NCBI GenBank assembly: GCA_903895005.1
Contig: CAITSH010000166.1
Span: 1 to 33,493 of the forward strand
Source of the DNA: an uncultured Pseudomonadota bacterium
Lineage (GTDB): Bacteria; Pseudomonadota; Gammaproteobacteria; Burkholderiales; SG8-39
Reading direction: 5' to 3'
Length of the DNA stretch: 33,493 nucleotides
In this document: positions 17,248 to 28,416 of the stretch, in pieces
How positions within the stretch are numbered: the stretch's first letter is position 1
Layout of the letters: each line of letters opens with the position of its first letter
Notes under the pieces: generated by a model
Seen by the model: the letters and a program-made list of their open reading frames with translations, nothing else
Told to the model about the DNA's origin: nothing
The model's database searches: none
Translations under genes and position numbers: made by a program

Positions 17248-19269
17248 TCAGGGCTTTGCGCCCTGCGCCGCCGGCGGCCAAACGAGCGAAAGTGGCTTGG
17301 CCGCGATCTGGCGGATGATCGCCGCTGCAAGGGGGCCGCTGTGTATGAAACGCACGCCGTGGGCCCGCATTGCGACCCAAAGTGCAAGTGCGAAGCTGAC
17401 GCCCAGGTTGACAAGCCCGATCAGGACGACGCCCACAGCGCAGCTGATGAAGAGGCTCACCGGAATGCCGAAGCCGGACCCCGCCATGCCGTAGGCGAGA
17501 TTGGCCGAAGCGAATGCGATGTGCCGGATGTCAATGTTGGCACCGAGCAGAACGCCGGCCAGTGCGGTGCAGCCGAGCATGAATCCGAAGAAAAAATTTC
17601 CGGCGAGTCCGCCCAGATTGTCGTCCAGGTAGGCGGCGACGCGGCTGGTGCGATGCTTGCCAAGCAGCCGGTTGAGCCAGCCTGCGCGCGCCACACGCTC
17701 CGGAATGCGATGGTATGCAGCGGCATTGTCGAAGTAGCCGGAAATCAGCCACGCGAGAAACAGCCAGACGCCGGCAATCGCCGCGTGCAGCAGGGCGGGG
17801 CTGGAGAAGGGGCTAAGGTCGTGCAGCAGGTGCGCGGCCTTTTCCTGCGTCACAAGGGGGCCTCCGGACAGCGCGCTTAGCCCGGCGCCGATGACCAGTG
17901 CCACAGGAAAGGCGACGAGAATATTTCCGCAAATAGCCGCGAACTGGCTGCGCAGCACGTTGATCACCAGCGCGGCGAGCTTGTCGACATCCCGCAGTCG
18001 GTCTCCATTGTCGCTGATGGTGGCGGCGATGGCCGACGCTGTCATGGCCGGTTGTTTGGTGGCGATGGTGAAGTGAAGAATGTGCACGACCATGAATCCG
18101 ATCGCGTAGTTCAGGCTGTACACGAACGCTGCGGGCAACGGGGCCAGGTCCAGCTTGGAGGCGAAGATTTTCAGCAGGGCCATCACGCCGATGATCACAC
18201 CGGCGCCGCCTGCGGAGCGCAGCATCGAGAAATAGCCGGCTCGGTCATCCGTGATGTAGTGCTCGCCGGTGCGCCCCGCGTTCTGCGTGACGCGCAGGGC
18301 AAGCATGCCGGTCAGTCGCGACCAGTGCAGGCCAAGGTTGTTGCGTTTGTTTTCGCCGCGCAGGGCTTCATGCATGAACCGCGACCATGCGTCGGGCGGG
18401 GCACCCGCGGGCTGTGCCGAAAGCCGTGTGGAGGCCATTCGCACCAGTAATTCGAGGCGTTCGATGTTTTCGGAGAGTCTGACCAGCAGGAAGTTCAGGT
18501 CGAGGCTGGTACCCCGCATCATCGTTCCGGCACTGGCGCGCCGCGCCGCCTCGCGGCATTGATCCAGCAGCACCAGGAGGTGTTTTTCGTCGGCCGCCCC
18601 GGGCTCCGCATCGTAAAGGACGGCTTCGCAGGCGGCGGCATATTGGTGCATTTCCGCGCCGAGCGCGATGAATGGCGAGTCGACATCCTCGAGTTGCGGG
18701 TAGCTCCTGACAAACTCCCGGCTCAGTCCCATCGCGCTGATACGGTGGCATACCACCAATGCGGCGCGCAACAGTTCGCCCGAAATCCTCACGTTCACGG
18801 CGCTGCTGCGCTCCCCGCAAAGTTCAAGCAGATCCCAGAGCCGGCGTGATGCATTGGCCGGCAGTGCGTCAATCCATACATGGTCGTCTGGCCTGCTGAA
18901 AATGACCTGCATCGCGTCGCGCAGGTAACGGTCGTCGGCCGCCTCCGGCAGAACCTTGCTGACGGTGATCCGCCATAATTCGGTAAAGAATCCGGTATCG
19001 GGCAGCATGCCGCTCCCGGAAAAAAATGACACCAAGCGGCGCTTCTCCAGGAGATCGCGAAATCTTTCGCGAAGCGCCTGCCGGTACTGCGGATGTTGTT
19101 CGAGCAATGCCAACAACGTGCCATGGGCGGCGATTGCCGATTCTGTATCGCCCGATTGCTTCGGTCGTAATGCATCGACCAGGCTGCAAAGAAGCGGGAC
19201 CGTTTCGTTTTCGACGAGGGTACAGCGCTGCAAAGTCTCGCTGATGCGCGATGGGGTGTTAGGGTTCAT
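17248..19269 (-). CDS. Gcr-type 'site-specific recombinase' family membrane protein
   Basis: Product of about 673 residues, matching the betaproteobacterial family that databases call site-specific recombinase (Gcr). The N-terminal half is soluble and rich in helices (LENVETVP-like start, RLSENIERLELLVRM). The C-terminal half has about six hydrophobic spans, for instance FVYSLNYAIGFMVVHILHF, AAIAGVWLFLAWLISGYF and FGFMLGCTALAGVLLGA. I see no tyrosine- or serine-recombinase catalytic pattern, so the name is doubtful and a membrane role is more likely. The start is uncertain: MNPNTPSRI at 19269 is preferred, but the frame is open to 19422 and no clear SD marks any start. It is convergent with the NIPSNAP gene. 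Confidence 0.7.
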   Translation of the reverse strand: MNPNTPSRISETLQRCTLVENETVPLLCSLVDALRPKQSGDTESAIAAHGTLLALLEQHPQYRQALRERFRDLLEKRRLVSFFSGSGMLPDTGFFTELWRITVSKVLPEAADDRYLRDAMQVIFSRPDDHVWIDALPANASRRLWDLLELCGERSSAVNVRISGELLRAALVVCHRISAMGLSREFVRSYPQLEDVDSPFIALGAEMHQYAAACEAVLYDAEPGAADEKHLLVLLDQCREAARRASAGTMMRGTSLDLNFLLVRLSENIERLELLVRMASTRLSAQPAGAPPDAWSRFMHEALRGENKRNNLGLHWSRLTGMLALRVTQNAGRTGEHYITDDRAGYFSMLRSAGGAGVIIGVMALLKIFASKLDLAPLPAAFVYSLNYAIGFMVVHILHFTIATKQPAMTASAIAATISDNGDRLRDVDKLAALVINVLRSQFAAICGNILVAFPVALVIGAGLSALSGGPLVTQEKAAHLLHDLSPFSSPALLHAAIAGVWLFLAWLISGYFDNAAAYHRIPERVARAGWLNRLLGKHRTSRVAAYLDDNLGGLAGNFFFGFMLGCTALAGVLLGANIDIRHIAFASANLAYGMAGSGFGIPVSLFISCAVGVVLIGLVNLGVSFALALWVAMRAHGVRFIHSGPLAAAIIRQIAAKPLSLVWPPAAQGAKP

Positions 19270-19441
19270 TTTTGGCTGTGGCAATGATTGGGCATTTTGC
19301 CCGTGGGGGTCGCGGAGCGCACGCGGAACACGCGCCGGTGTCTTGTTCTGATCCGGCATTTTGCCGCAGTGCCGCCCGTCGTGCTTGAAGCGACGATTCG
19401 CTTCGTTTTCGGTGGAGTGCAACCCTTTTGCGGGCGTGCCC

Positions 19442-20341
19442 TCAGCCCTGGGCGGGCAGTCCCATCAGGGCGGTGGCTGCGATGGCCAGCGGCGAGCCGG
19501 GGCGGCCCGCTTCGCGCAGCATTTCAAAATGGTTGGCGCCGTCGACGACGATAGTCTCGACGCGCTTGCCGGCGGCGCGCAGCGCCGTGGCGAAGGCCTG
19601 CGGCTGGCGCTGGAATTCCGGTGTTTCGGCCGTGCCGTAGGCAAGCAGCAGCGGTGCGTTGATGCGCTCAAGGTGCAGGATGGCGCTCAAGTCCAGCACT
19701 TCCCCGGCCGACAGCTTGACGTAATCGGAGCGCGCCGAGAGCATCACCGGGCGCAGGTCGTACATGCCGCTCATCAGCAGTCCGCTCTTGAGCAGCGTGG
19801 CGGGCAGGCCCATGGCCTGCCAGTCGGTGGTGAGCAGCACGCCGGCCAGATGCGCGCCGGATGAATGTCCCGAAAGGTGGATATTGTCGCGGTCACCGCC
19901 AAAGCTCGCTGCGTTGGCATAGACCCAGGCGAGTGCGCGGCGCAACTGGCCCAGCATGTCAGGCAGGCGTGCCTTTGGGATCAGCGAAAAATCCGGTGAC
20001 ACCACCGCTGCGCCCGCGGACATCAGCACCGGTGCGAGCAGCGCGCCGTCGTCTTTGTTGCGAAAACGCCAGCTGCCGCCGTGGATGTGCACGTGGATGG
20101 GCGCACCCTTGCCGGCGCTGGCCGTGCCCGGGTAGACGTCCAGCCGTTCGTCATCGCCGGGGCCGTAATGGACATCCTGGCGATAGCGGGTTTGCGCGCG
20201 AATGCTTGCGCTCTCGTCCGAGTAGCCGCGCAAAATTTCGTCGGCGTTGCTCACCCAGGCGCGCTGGTCGTAGGCGCGATCGAGCTCGGCCTGGGTGTAG
20301 TCGAGGTAAATTTTTGCGGCGGGGTTGGTGGCGTCGTTCAT
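19442..20341 (-). CDS. Alpha/beta hydrolase (arylformamidase/carboxylesterase-like)
   Basis: Serine hydrolase of 299 residues. The oxyanion motif HIHGGSWRF is at about residue 85-93, the nucleophile elbow GHSSG places Ser160, and the likely catalytic His is in VDGANHFEM near the C-terminus. The pattern resembles kynurenine formamidase-like and hormone-sensitive-lipase-like esterases. It has no signal peptide and is therefore cytoplasmic. No SD is visible at 20341. Tryptophan-pathway genes are not adjacent, so the substrate is open. Confidence 0.82.
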   Translation of the reverse strand: MNDATNPAAKIYLDYTQAELDRAYDQRAWVSNADEILRGYSDESASIRAQTRYRQDVHYGPGDDERLDVYPGTASAGKGAPIHVHIHGGSWRFRNKDDGALLAPVLMSAGAAVVSPDFSLIPKARLPDMLGQLRRALAWVYANAASFGGDRDNIHLSGHSSGAHLAGVLLTTDWQAMGLPATLLKSGLLMSGMYDLRPVMLSARSDYVKLSAGEVLDLSAILHLERINAPLLLAYGTAETPEFQRQPQAFATALRAAGKRVETIVVDGANHFEMLREAGRPGSPLAIAATALMGLPAQG

Positions 20342-20410
20342 AGGAGCTTATTGTGCCCGTGCTCACGCCCCGCCACAATCTGAATATGCGTCACCGGCAA
20401 CCGGTCATCG

Positions 20411-20443
20411 GCTGAAAACGCCCGTTTGGCGCGGGTTTTCAGC
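20411..20443. terminator. Strong hairpin behind the small membrane protein gene
   Basis: Perfect 9-bp arms GCTGAAAAC/GTTTTCAGC enclose a smaller GCC/GGC stem. It begins seven bases past the stop at 20450 on the minus strand. It has no T-run beyond the stem, so termination is probable rather than certain. A second small hairpin ACCGG-CAA-CCGGT lies just beyond, around 20392-20404. The 108-base gap holds nothing else that I can see. Confidence 0.5.
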
Positions 20444-20449
20444 AGGATC

Positions 20450-20869
20450 TCACCTGACGGTTATGCGGATGCGATAGCGGTGCACGATTAAGGCGGCCGC
20501 CAGCCCGGCCACCAGTGCGGCGAGAAGTTCGAGGTGGGCACCCGACTTGACGCCAAGCCAGACCGCGGTGCCGCCGCCCCAGATGAAGGCAGCCCAGGCC
20601 ACGCGGCGGCGATGCGACGGCGCCGTGAGCGCGGGCAGCAGCACCACCAGTGCGGCCGCGATCGCGGCGCAAGTGATGAATACCACGCGCTCGTAGCTTT
20701 CAAACCAGCTGGCCACGCAGGCGTCGGAAATGCGCTGGTCGGGCGCGCACTGGCTGTCCCCGAGCGCCAGCAGTCCCAAGCCGACAAGGAAGGTCGCCCA
20801 CCATCCGGCGAACGCCGCCGGAATCACCATCAGCCAGCGCACCAGGGTCCTACGTTCGGTCGGGTTCAC
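20450..20869 (-). CDS. Small four-span membrane protein of unknown function
   Basis: Product of 139 residues that I do not recognise. Four hydrophobic spans are visible: WLMVIPAAFAGWWATFLVGL, VVFITCAAIAAALVVLLPAL, VAWAAFIWGGGTAVWLGV and LLAALVAGLAAALIVH. Two Cys lie in the loop after span one (SQCAPDQRISDAC) and might form a periplasmic disulfide. Its GTG start overlaps the TGA of the aldo/keto reductase as GTGA, so translation is coupled to that gene. Confidence 0.7.
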   Translation of the reverse strand: MNPTERRTLVRWLMVIPAAFAGWWATFLVGLGLLALGDSQCAPDQRISDACVASWFESYERVVFITCAAIAAALVVLLPALTAPSHRRRVAWAAFIWGGGTAVWLGVKSGAHLELLAALVAGLAAALIVHRYRIRITVR

Positions 20870-21708
20870 AGCATCTCCAGCGCTTGCGCCTGTGCCGGTG
20901 GCGCGAACAGGTGGTCGAGTTCGGCCCGTTGCGCCGCATCAAGGGAAATGGCAAGGGCGCCGAGATTTTCCCGGAGTCGCTCGCGCTGCCGGGTTTTCGG
21001 GATGACGATGATGTCATCGTGCGCGAGCAGCCAGGCGAGCGCGGCCTGCGCCGGTGTGATCCCGTGACGTTTGGAAAAGGCGACAAGACCGGCATTGCCG
21101 GTGTGGTTTAGCAGCCGCGCCTGTTCCAGGGGTGAATAGGCCATCACCGGAACGCGCCGTTCGCGCAGCCAGGGCAGCAGGTCGAACTCGATGCCGCGTC
21201 GTGTGAGGTTGTAGAGCAACTGGTTGGTGCTAATGGCGTCGCCCCCCGGAGCCTTCCACAGTTCCCGCATGTCGGCGATATCGAGATTGCTGACACCGTA
21301 GTGGCGGATCTTGCCCTCGCGCTGCAAGGCCTGGAACGCGGCCATGGTTTCGGCGAACGGCGCCGCGCCGCGCCAATGCAAAAGGTACAAGTCGATACGA
21401 TCGGTGCCAAGGCGCCTGAGGCTGCGCTCGCAGGCGGCGGCCACGCCTTTTTGCGAGGCATTGTGCGGGTACACCTTGCTGACCAGGAAAACCTCGTCGC
21501 GCCGCCCGCTGATGGCCTCGGCGATGAGTTCCTCTGAGCGGCCCTCGCCATACATTTCGGCGGTGTCGATGAGCGTCGCACCCAGGTCCAGCCCGAGGCG
21601 CAGAGTGGCGATTTCCTCGGCGCGCGTGGCGCGGCTATCGCCGATATTCCAGGTGCCAAGTCCAAATGCGGGTACGGTCTCGCCGCCGGGGAGCGTAATG
21701 GTTTTCAT
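20866..21708 (-). CDS. Aldo/keto reductase
   Basis: NAD(P)H-dependent oxidoreductase of 280 residues with a TIM-barrel. The full catalytic tetrad is visible: D48 and Y53 in LIDTAEMYGEG, K78 in LVSKVYP and H111 in YLLHWRG. IVIPKTRQRERLRENLGAL near the C-terminus is the usual cofactor-phosphate site. The nearest family members are general aldehyde or ketone reductases, and the substrate is unknown. The stop overlaps the start of the small membrane protein gene. Confidence 0.9.
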   Translation of the reverse strand: MKTITLPGGETVPAFGLGTWNIGDSRATRAEEIATLRLGLDLGATLIDTAEMYGEGRSEELIAEAISGRRDEVFLVSKVYPHNASQKGVAAACERSLRRLGTDRIDLYLLHWRGAAPFAETMAAFQALQREGKIRHYGVSNLDIADMRELWKAPGGDAISTNQLLYNLTRRGIEFDLLPWLRERRVPVMAYSPLEQARLLNHTGNAGLVAFSKRHGITPAQAALAWLLAHDDIIVIPKTRQRERLRENLGALAISLDAAQRAELDHLFAPPAQAQALEML

Positions 21709-21741
21709 TGGGAGTCTGGTTTGTTATGCGCAATGTGCTGA

Positions 21742-22905
21742 CTAGATGATGCCCCGTTCCGGGTAGGGGGCGCCCGCGGCAACGCGCGCATAACCGAGTC
21801 GCGTGAGATCCAGCGTTTCGAAGCGCCCGTGCACAATGAGTTCGGCAATGGCGCGCCCGGCCGCAGGTGCGTGCATCATGCCGTGCCCTGAGAACCCGGC
21901 GGCGATTAAAAAATTCGGCAGCGTGCCGGCACCGATCACCGGGTTGCCATCGAGTTCGTTTTGTTCATAAAGCCCCGACCAGGTGCGCACGCAGCGGCAG
22001 GCCTCAAAGGCAGGAAAGCGGTGTGCCAGCGCCGGCCAGACCACGTTCTCAAAATAACCGTGGTCAACCTCGAAGTTATATCCGCGCGTCTGGTCTGAAT
22101 TGACCAGGCCGCCCGAATAGCCGCGCCCCTCGGGCCGGAATGCGAGTCGCTGCAAGTCCTTGACGTAGGGAAGCGGTTCAATTTTGTTGGGTGTCTCGAA
22201 AAAATGCTCGAAGCGGCGCAGCGGTTCCACCGGCAGCGGCATGCCGACCATGGCGCAGATTTCCTTTGCCCACGGGCCTGCCGCATTGACTACATGCGCC
22301 GCGCCGAGCGTGGCGCCCGAGGCGAGACGCACTGCGTGCACGGTGCGGGCATCTTGATCGATGCCGGTTACCTTGTCCTTGATGTATTCGGAGCCGAGCG
22401 ATCGTGCCTTGCGCCGGAGGCCCTGCAACAGGCTGTTCGGGTCGCACCAGCCGTCCTCGGGCGTATGCACGCCAGCGGCGAGGTCATCAACCTGCATCGA
22501 CGGAAACCGCGCCTTGAGTCCCGCCTGGTCCAGCCAGTCTGCTTTCACGCCCGCGGCGACCTGCGCCGTGTGGTTTTCGCGCAGCATGCCGGCGGCGTGC
22601 GCAGGCACGATGAAAAGATATCCGCCCTGATGCCAGTCCGCATGTGCCGGTTCGCCATCCACCGCCATATGCGTCGCAAAGTCCTTGATGAAGGGAATGC
22701 TGAAGTTGGACATGGCGATGTTTTCCGGGCAGGAGAACTGCCGCCTTGCGCCGCCAGAGGCGCGTGGCGTCGAGGCGAATTCGTAGGTCGGATCGGGTTC
22801 GATCACCGCCACGCTGCAGGCGGGCGCCAGCATTTTGAGGAAGTAGGCGACGCTCGAGCCGGTGGCTGCGCCACCGATGATGATCACGTCGTATCGATTG
22901 TTCAT
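21742..22905 (-). CDS. FAD-dependent oxidoreductase (DAO family)
   Basis: Amine or amino-acid oxidase-type flavoprotein of 387 residues. The N-terminal nucleotide motif is VIIIGGAATGSS. TPRASGGARRQFSCPENIAMS resembles the region near the flavin in sarcosine-oxidase-beta and FOXRED1-like proteins. Near the C-terminus NFLIAAGFSGHGMMHAPAAG is the usual FAD-closing motif. The start at 22905 is set by the protein beginning directly at the nucleotide-binding fold. The upstream open frame has no family character and overlaps the DUF924 gene. The substrate is probably a secondary amine such as sarcosine or an N-methyl amino acid, by family only. Confidence 0.87.
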   Translation of the reverse strand: MNNRYDVIIIGGAATGSSVAYFLKMLAPACSVAVIEPDPTYEFASTPRASGGARRQFSCPENIAMSNFSIPFIKDFATHMAVDGEPAHADWHQGGYLFIVPAHAAGMLRENHTAQVAAGVKADWLDQAGLKARFPSMQVDDLAAGVHTPEDGWCDPNSLLQGLRRKARSLGSEYIKDKVTGIDQDARTVHAVRLASGATLGAAHVVNAAGPWAKEICAMVGMPLPVEPLRRFEHFFETPNKIEPLPYVKDLQRLAFRPEGRGYSGGLVNSDQTRGYNFEVDHGYFENVVWPALAHRFPAFEACRCVRTWSGLYEQNELDGNPVIGAGTLPNFLIAAGFSGHGMMHAPAAGRAIAELIVHGRFETLDLTRLGYARVAAGAPYPERGII

Positions 22906-22954
22906 GTCTGTGAGCTTATCGCAGGCCGGTTTGAAGTGCGATGCCGGCAAGTGC

Positions 22955-23515
22955 CTAGAATCGCGAACCCGGCTGCAGAAGGAAGGCGGCTTCCTCGGCC
23001 GTGGACTCGCGTCCGAACACTGCATTGCGGTGTGGATAACGGCCGAATCGGTCGATGATCACCTTGTGCCGGACTGCTGAGTCGAAGTTTTCCTTCCTCC
23101 CGAGGGTGCGAAACAGGCGCTCGCTTTCGACCTGGATGATCCGTGACTCGCTGTGCATGAACGGCATATATAGGAACGAGCGTTCGACCTCGTTGAGTGC
23201 AAGGTCTGCGCCGGCCGCGATCGCCTCCTGTGAAAGGGCCAGCGCCATCGCATCGCTGGCAAAGGCGAGCGGACTGTTGCGATGCAGGTTGCGCGAAAAC
23301 TGGTCGAGCACGATGACTTCCGCCAGACGGCCGCGTGCGCTGCCGCGCCACGCGAACAGTTCGGAGCGTGCGGCGGCGAAGTGCAATGCGCCGAAACGGT
23401 TGGCGATCAGCCGGTCAAATTCGTCGCGTGCTTTCCACCAGTCCTTCGGATCGATTTCGACAAACCAGAAATCGAGAATGTCTTCGCAATCGATGGTGCG
23501 CTGCCGATCAGTCAT
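22955..23515 (-). CDS. DUF924 family protein
   Basis: Product of 186 residues with all hallmarks of the DUF924 family (TPR-like helical protein, function unknown): ILDFWF near the start, VIVLDQFSRNLHR in the middle, ERSFLYMPFMHSES, and the C-terminal IIDRFGRYPHRNAVFGRES. Length is normal. GGAGGAGG upstream of the ATG fixes the start. It lies 49 bases before the FAD oxidoreductase in the same direction. Confidence 0.92.
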   Translation of the reverse strand: MTDRQRTIDCEDILDFWFVEIDPKDWWKARDEFDRLIANRFGALHFAAARSELFAWRGSARGRLAEVIVLDQFSRNLHRNSPLAFASDAMALALSQEAIAAGADLALNEVERSFLYMPFMHSESRIIQVESERLFRTLGRKENFDSAVRHKVIIDRFGRYPHRNAVFGRESTAEEAAFLLQPGSRF

Positions 23516-23596
23516 GGCCTCCTCCGTTCGGTACAGAGGTCAGCTTGCGTTTTCGCGCCGTGAAGATAGCCATGGTGGATTTCTTAAACGGCAGGA

Positions 23597-24031
23597 TCAG
23601 CCCGCCGGCTTTTGCAGCGCGGATTCGGGCAGGCCGAAGAAGCGGTCGAACAGCCAGGTGAATCCGATGGTGTAAAAGAAAAAGAACGCGAGGATGCTCA
23701 GGTCTGCGATAAGGGCTTGCAGCAAGGGGATGTCCAGCCACACGGCCATCACCGGCACCAGCATCAGCACGAGGCCCCCCTCGAAACCGGCGCCGTGCGC
23801 GAGCCTGCGCGAGAACGAACGTCCGCGCTCTACCTGTGCCGCCTCCCAGCGCTCGAACAGTGTGTTGAACACGTAATTCCAGGCAAGTGCGACGCCCGAC
23901 ATGAATGCGGCCAGCCAGAAGGTTGAGCCCATGGGGCGCGACAGCACGAGCGCCAGGGCAGGCGCGACAACCGACACGGCAATACCCTCGAACAGCACGG
24001 CCTGCACGACGCGGCGGGTGCGCGGCTTCAC
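23597..24031 (-). CDS. PACE-family multidrug efflux protein
   Basis: Four-span inner-membrane protein of 144 residues made of two bacterial-transmembrane-pair repeats. RRVVQAVLFEGIAV opens repeat one and RLAHGAGFEGGLVL opens repeat two, and each ends in a W/F-rich stretch (WNYVFNTLFERWE; FTWLFDRFF). The Glu of LFEG is residue 15, the position essential in the chlorhexidine exporter AceI of this family. It starts at GTG 24031, 24 bases after the transhydrogenase stop and in the same frame, with a poor SD. It is probably cotranscribed with that gene. The drug or polyamine substrate is unknown. Confidence 0.85.
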   Translation of the reverse strand: MKPRTRRVVQAVLFEGIAVSVVAPALALVLSRPMGSTFWLAAFMSGVALAWNYVFNTLFERWEAAQVERGRSFSRRLAHGAGFEGGLVLMLVPVMAVWLDIPLLQALIADLSILAFFFFYTIGFTWLFDRFFGLPESALQKPAG

Positions 24032-24055
24032 TTGTACGGAAGTTCCATTTTGTTC

Positions 24056-25366
<1,311 letters not shown>

Positions 25367-25403
25367 GGTTTCCTCCTTGCAGCGATGATAGCAGCAGGCG
25401 ATT

Positions 25404-25412
25404 TGGTACACT
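25404..25412 (+). promoter_or_regulatory. Candidate extended -10 promoter for the FAD/Fe-S dehydrogenase
   Basis: TGGTACACT fits TGnTATAAT with two mismatches and lies in the divergent 98-base spacer, about 53 bases ahead of the first possible start. No good -35 is seen. Confidence 0.3.
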
Positions 25413-25464
25413 GCGGGCTCCCCTTTGCCATCCCTCAGCCCCCGCTCTTGCCCCCAAGCGGTGC

Positions 25465-28416
25465 ATGGGGTGGCGGCCCGTAACATTGCCCTTGGATGAC
25501 GCCGTGTCCGCCGTACTTAAGCACCCCGATTCAACGCATGCCAGCGCCTTGCTCGCAGACTTGCGCGCCGCCATCAGCGGCGAAGTGCGCTTCGATCGCG
25601 CCATGCGCGCCGTGTATTCGGCCGATGCCTCGAATTACCGCCAGATTCCGATCGGCGTGGTGCTGCCGCGTTCAGTGGCCGATATCGAGGCGGCGATGGC
25701 GGTGTGCCGCAGGCACAAGGTGCCCATCCTTGCGCGCGGGGGGGGCACCTCGCAAAACGGCCAGAGCGTCAACGTTGCCGTTATCATCGACTGTTCCAAA
25801 TACCTCAATCACGTGTTGTCGGTCGATCCGGCGGCGCGCACCGCGCTGGTTGAGCCGGGCACGGTGTGCGACACCTTGCGCGATGCGGCCGAGGCGCATC
25901 AACTGACGTTCGGGCCCGACCCGGCCACGCACAGCCGCTGCACGCTCGGGGGCATGATCGGTAACAACTCCTGCGGTGCGCATTCGGTCATGGCCGGCAA
26001 GACCGCCGAGAACATCGAGGCCCTTGAGGTGCTGACCTACGACGGCGCGCGCTTCTGGGTCGGTCCGACCGACGAGGCCGAGTTCGCGCGCATCGTCGCG
26101 GCCGGCGGGCGCCAGGCCGAGATCTACACAAAACTCAAGGCGCTTTCCGACAAGTACGCCGACCTGATTCGCGCGCGCTTCCCGAAAATAAAGCGCCGCG
26201 TGTCCGGTTACGGCCTCGACCAGCTGCTGCCGGAAAACGGCTTTAACGTGGCGCGTGCGCTGGTGGGTACCGAAGGCACCTGCGCCTTCACGCTGCAGGC
26301 CAAGACACGACTCGTCAAAAGCCCGCAGCACCGTGTGATCCTGGTGCTCGGTTACGGTGATATCTATCTTGCGGGCGATGCGGTACCGGAAATCCTGCCC
26401 TTTGGCCCCATCGCCACAGAAGGCCTGGATCTTGGCGTCATCGGCGGCCTCACGGTGCGCGGCCTCAAGCTCGACGACATCGCCATGCTGCCCAAAGGCG
26501 ACGCATGGATCATGGTCGAGTTCGGCGGCGATACGCTTGAGGATGCGACACGCCAGGCGCAGGCGCTGGCCGATCACTATCAAGGCAGTGCCGCGGTGTC
26601 GAGCTGGCTCATCACCGACAAGTCCATGATGAACCGCATCTGGACCATACGCGAAACCGGCGCCTCGGCCACGGCGCTGGCCATAGACGGCGACAGGCCC
26701 GACCCCGTGTGCGGTTGGGAGGACGCGGCGGTTGATCCGCTGCGCCTTGGCGATTACCTGCGCGAGTTCCAGGCGCTGGTAGATCGCACCGGCTACACGA
26801 CTTCCTTGTACGGCCACTTTGGCGACGGCTGCATTCACGCGCGCATCAACTTTGACTTGCGCAGCCTCGATGGCATCAAGATATGGCGCGGCTTTTTGCA
26901 GGCGGCGGCCGAGCTTGTCGTCAAATACGGCGGTTCGCTTTCTGGCGAGCACGGCGACGGCCAGGCCAAGGCCGAGTTCCTGCCGGTGATGTACGGCCCC
27001 GAGTTGATGCAGGCATTGTGTGAGTTCAAGGCGATCTGGGACCCCGAGGGGAAAATGAACCCGGGCAAGGTCGTCGATCCCTATCGTGTAGACGAGAACC
27101 TGCGCCAGGGCCCGGACTACAAGCCGGTTACGCTGGCAACACGCATGAGTTTCCTGTCGCGCGAGGGCGACGGCTTCACACGCGCCGTCGAGCGCTGCAT
27201 CGGTATGGGCAAGTGCCGCGCCGCCGAGGGCGGCACCATGTGCCCCAGTTATCGCGTCACCGGCGAAGAGCGCTACTCAACGCGCGGCCGCTCGCGGCTC
27301 CTGGCCGAAATGCTGCGCGGCGAAGTCATTACCGAACAGTGGAAAAGCGACGAAGTGCGCGAGGCCCTCGACCTGTGCCTTGCCTGCAAAGGCTGCAAGA
27401 GCGACTGCCCGACGCACACCGACATGGCTTCATACAAGGCGGAGTTCCTGTCGCATTACCACGAGACCAAGGCGCGGCCGCGGCAGGCCTACTTCATGGG
27501 CCTCATCGGGCAGTGGGCACCGCTTGCGGGCAGCGTGTCCTGGCTGACCAACCTGCTGACGCAGACGCCGGGCCTCGCGGCGATTTCCAAGGCTATCGCC
27601 GGCGTGGCGCAACAGCGCAGCCTGCCGAAGTTTGCCGGCAAGTCCTTTCGCAGCGAAATCGCTTCACGCAACTTCAAGCAGGGTGGCAAGCCGGTGATGC
27701 TGTGGGCCGACACCTTTACCAATACCATGCATCCGGAAATCGGCATTGCCGCGCTCGATGTGCTCGAAGCCGCCGGATGCGCGGTGAGCCTGCCGCAAGC
27801 CGGGCTGTGTTGCGGCCGGCCCTTGTATGACTTTGGTTTTCTCGACAAGGCGCGTGCGCAGTTGGCGCAAATCCTCGACGCACTCGCGCCGCAGATCGAC
27901 GCCGGCGTGCCGCTCATCGGGCTCGAACCTTCGTGCATCGCGGTGTTTCGCGATGAGTTGCTCAAGCTCTTTCCCGATGATGCGCGCGCCAAAAAACTCG
28001 CCGCCAACACCTTCATGCTGGCCGAGTACCTCGACAAGTCGGGCTATGTGCCGCCTGCCATGAAAGGCCGGGCGCTGGTGCACGGCCACTGCCATCAAAA
28101 AGCCGTCATGGGCATGAATGCCGAAACCAGCCTGCTTAAAAAAATGGGCCTCGATGTGTCGGCTCCCGACACCGGTTGTTGCGGCATGGCGGGTTCCTTC
28201 GGATTCAACCCGGACCACTACGACTTGTCGATCAAGGCGGCCGAGCAGGGGATATTCAAGGAAGTGCGCAAGGCCGATGCCGACACCCTGATCGTTGCCA
28301 ACGGCTTTTCCTGCCGCGAACAGGTGACGCAGGGCGGCGTGCTCGCCGCAGGGCGCCGGCCCATGCATATCGCCGAAGTGCTGCAACAGGCCGTCAACGC
28401 CGGCACGCATGGATAG
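25465..28416 (+). CDS. FAD/Fe-S 2-hydroxyacid dehydrogenase (YdiJ/GlcD-GlpC fusion type)
   Basis: Fused flavin and Fe-S dehydrogenase of up to 983 residues. N-terminal FAD-binding domain: [32 protein letters not shown] and [13 protein letters not shown]. The FAD-oxidase C-terminal domain has [18 protein letters not shown] (about residue 450) and [11 protein letters not shown]. An Fe-S region follows, with CIGMGKC...MCPSYR (about 577) and [16 protein letters not shown] (about 637). Two cysteine-rich CCG modules come last, with [11 protein letters not shown] (about 780), [11 protein letters not shown] and [11 protein letters not shown]. This layout is that of D-lactate and D-2-hydroxyglutarate dehydrogenases of the YdiJ type. 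The start is unsure: ATG 25465 has no SD, and TTG 25492 or GTG 25504 are alternatives. Context with the transhydrogenase favours D-2-hydroxyglutarate as substrate (inference). Confidence 0.87.
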   Translation: MGWRPVTLPLDDAVSAVLKHPDSTHASALLADLRAAISGEVRFDRAMRAVYSADASNYRQIPIGVVLPRSVADIEAAMAVCRRHKVPILARGGGTSQNGQSVNVAVIIDCSKYLNHVLSVDPAARTALVEPGTVCDTLRDAAEAHQLTFGPDPATHSRCTLGGMIGNNSCGAHSVMAGKTAENIEALEVLTYDGARFWVGPTDEAEFARIVAAGGRQAEIYTKLKALSDKYADLIRARFPKIKRRVSGYGLDQLLPENGFNVARALVGTEGTCAFTLQAKTRLVKSPQHRVILVLGYGDIYLAGDAVPEILPFGPIATEGLDLGVIGGLTVRGLKLDDIAMLPKGDAWIMVEFGGDTLEDATRQAQALADHYQGSAAVSSWLITDKSMMNRIWTIRETGASATALAIDGDRPDPVCGWEDAAVDPLRLGDYLREFQALVDRTGYTTSLYGHFGDGCIHARINFDLRSLDGIKIWRGFLQAAAELVVKYGGSLSGEHGDGQAKAEFLPVMYGPELMQALCEFKAIWDPEGKMNPGKVVDPYRVDENLRQGPDYKPVTLATRMSFLSREGDGFTRAVERCIGMGKCRAAEGGTMCPSYRVTGEERYSTRGRSRLLAEMLRGEVITEQWKSDEVREALDLCLACKGCKSDCPTHTDMASYKAEFLSHYHETKARPRQAYFMGLIGQWAPLAGSVSWLTNLLTQTPGLAAISKAIAGVAQQRSLPKFAGKSFRSEIASRNFKQGGKPVMLWADTFTNTMHPEIGIAALDVLEAAGCAVSLPQAGLCCGRPLYDFGFLDKARAQLAQILDALAPQIDAGVPLIGLEPSCIAVFRDELLKLFPDDARAKKLAANTFMLAEYLDKSGYVPPAMKGRALVHGHCHQKAVMGMNAETSLLKKMGLDVSAPDTGCCGMAGSFGFNPDHYDLSIKAAEQGIFKEVRKADADTLIVANGFSCREQVTQGGVLAAGRRPMHIAEVLQQAVNAGTHG

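Noticed and set aside
17249..17265. Terminator between the convergent NIPSNAP and Gcr-type genes
   Set aside because: CAGGGC/GCCCTG forms only a 6-bp stem, overlaps the end of the Gcr-type coding frame and has no T-run on either strand.
25672..26952. 426-codon minus-strand frame opposite the FAD/Fe-S dehydrogenase
   Set aside because: It lies wholly antisense to a gene with clear domains and shows only His/Arg/Gly-rich shadow composition.
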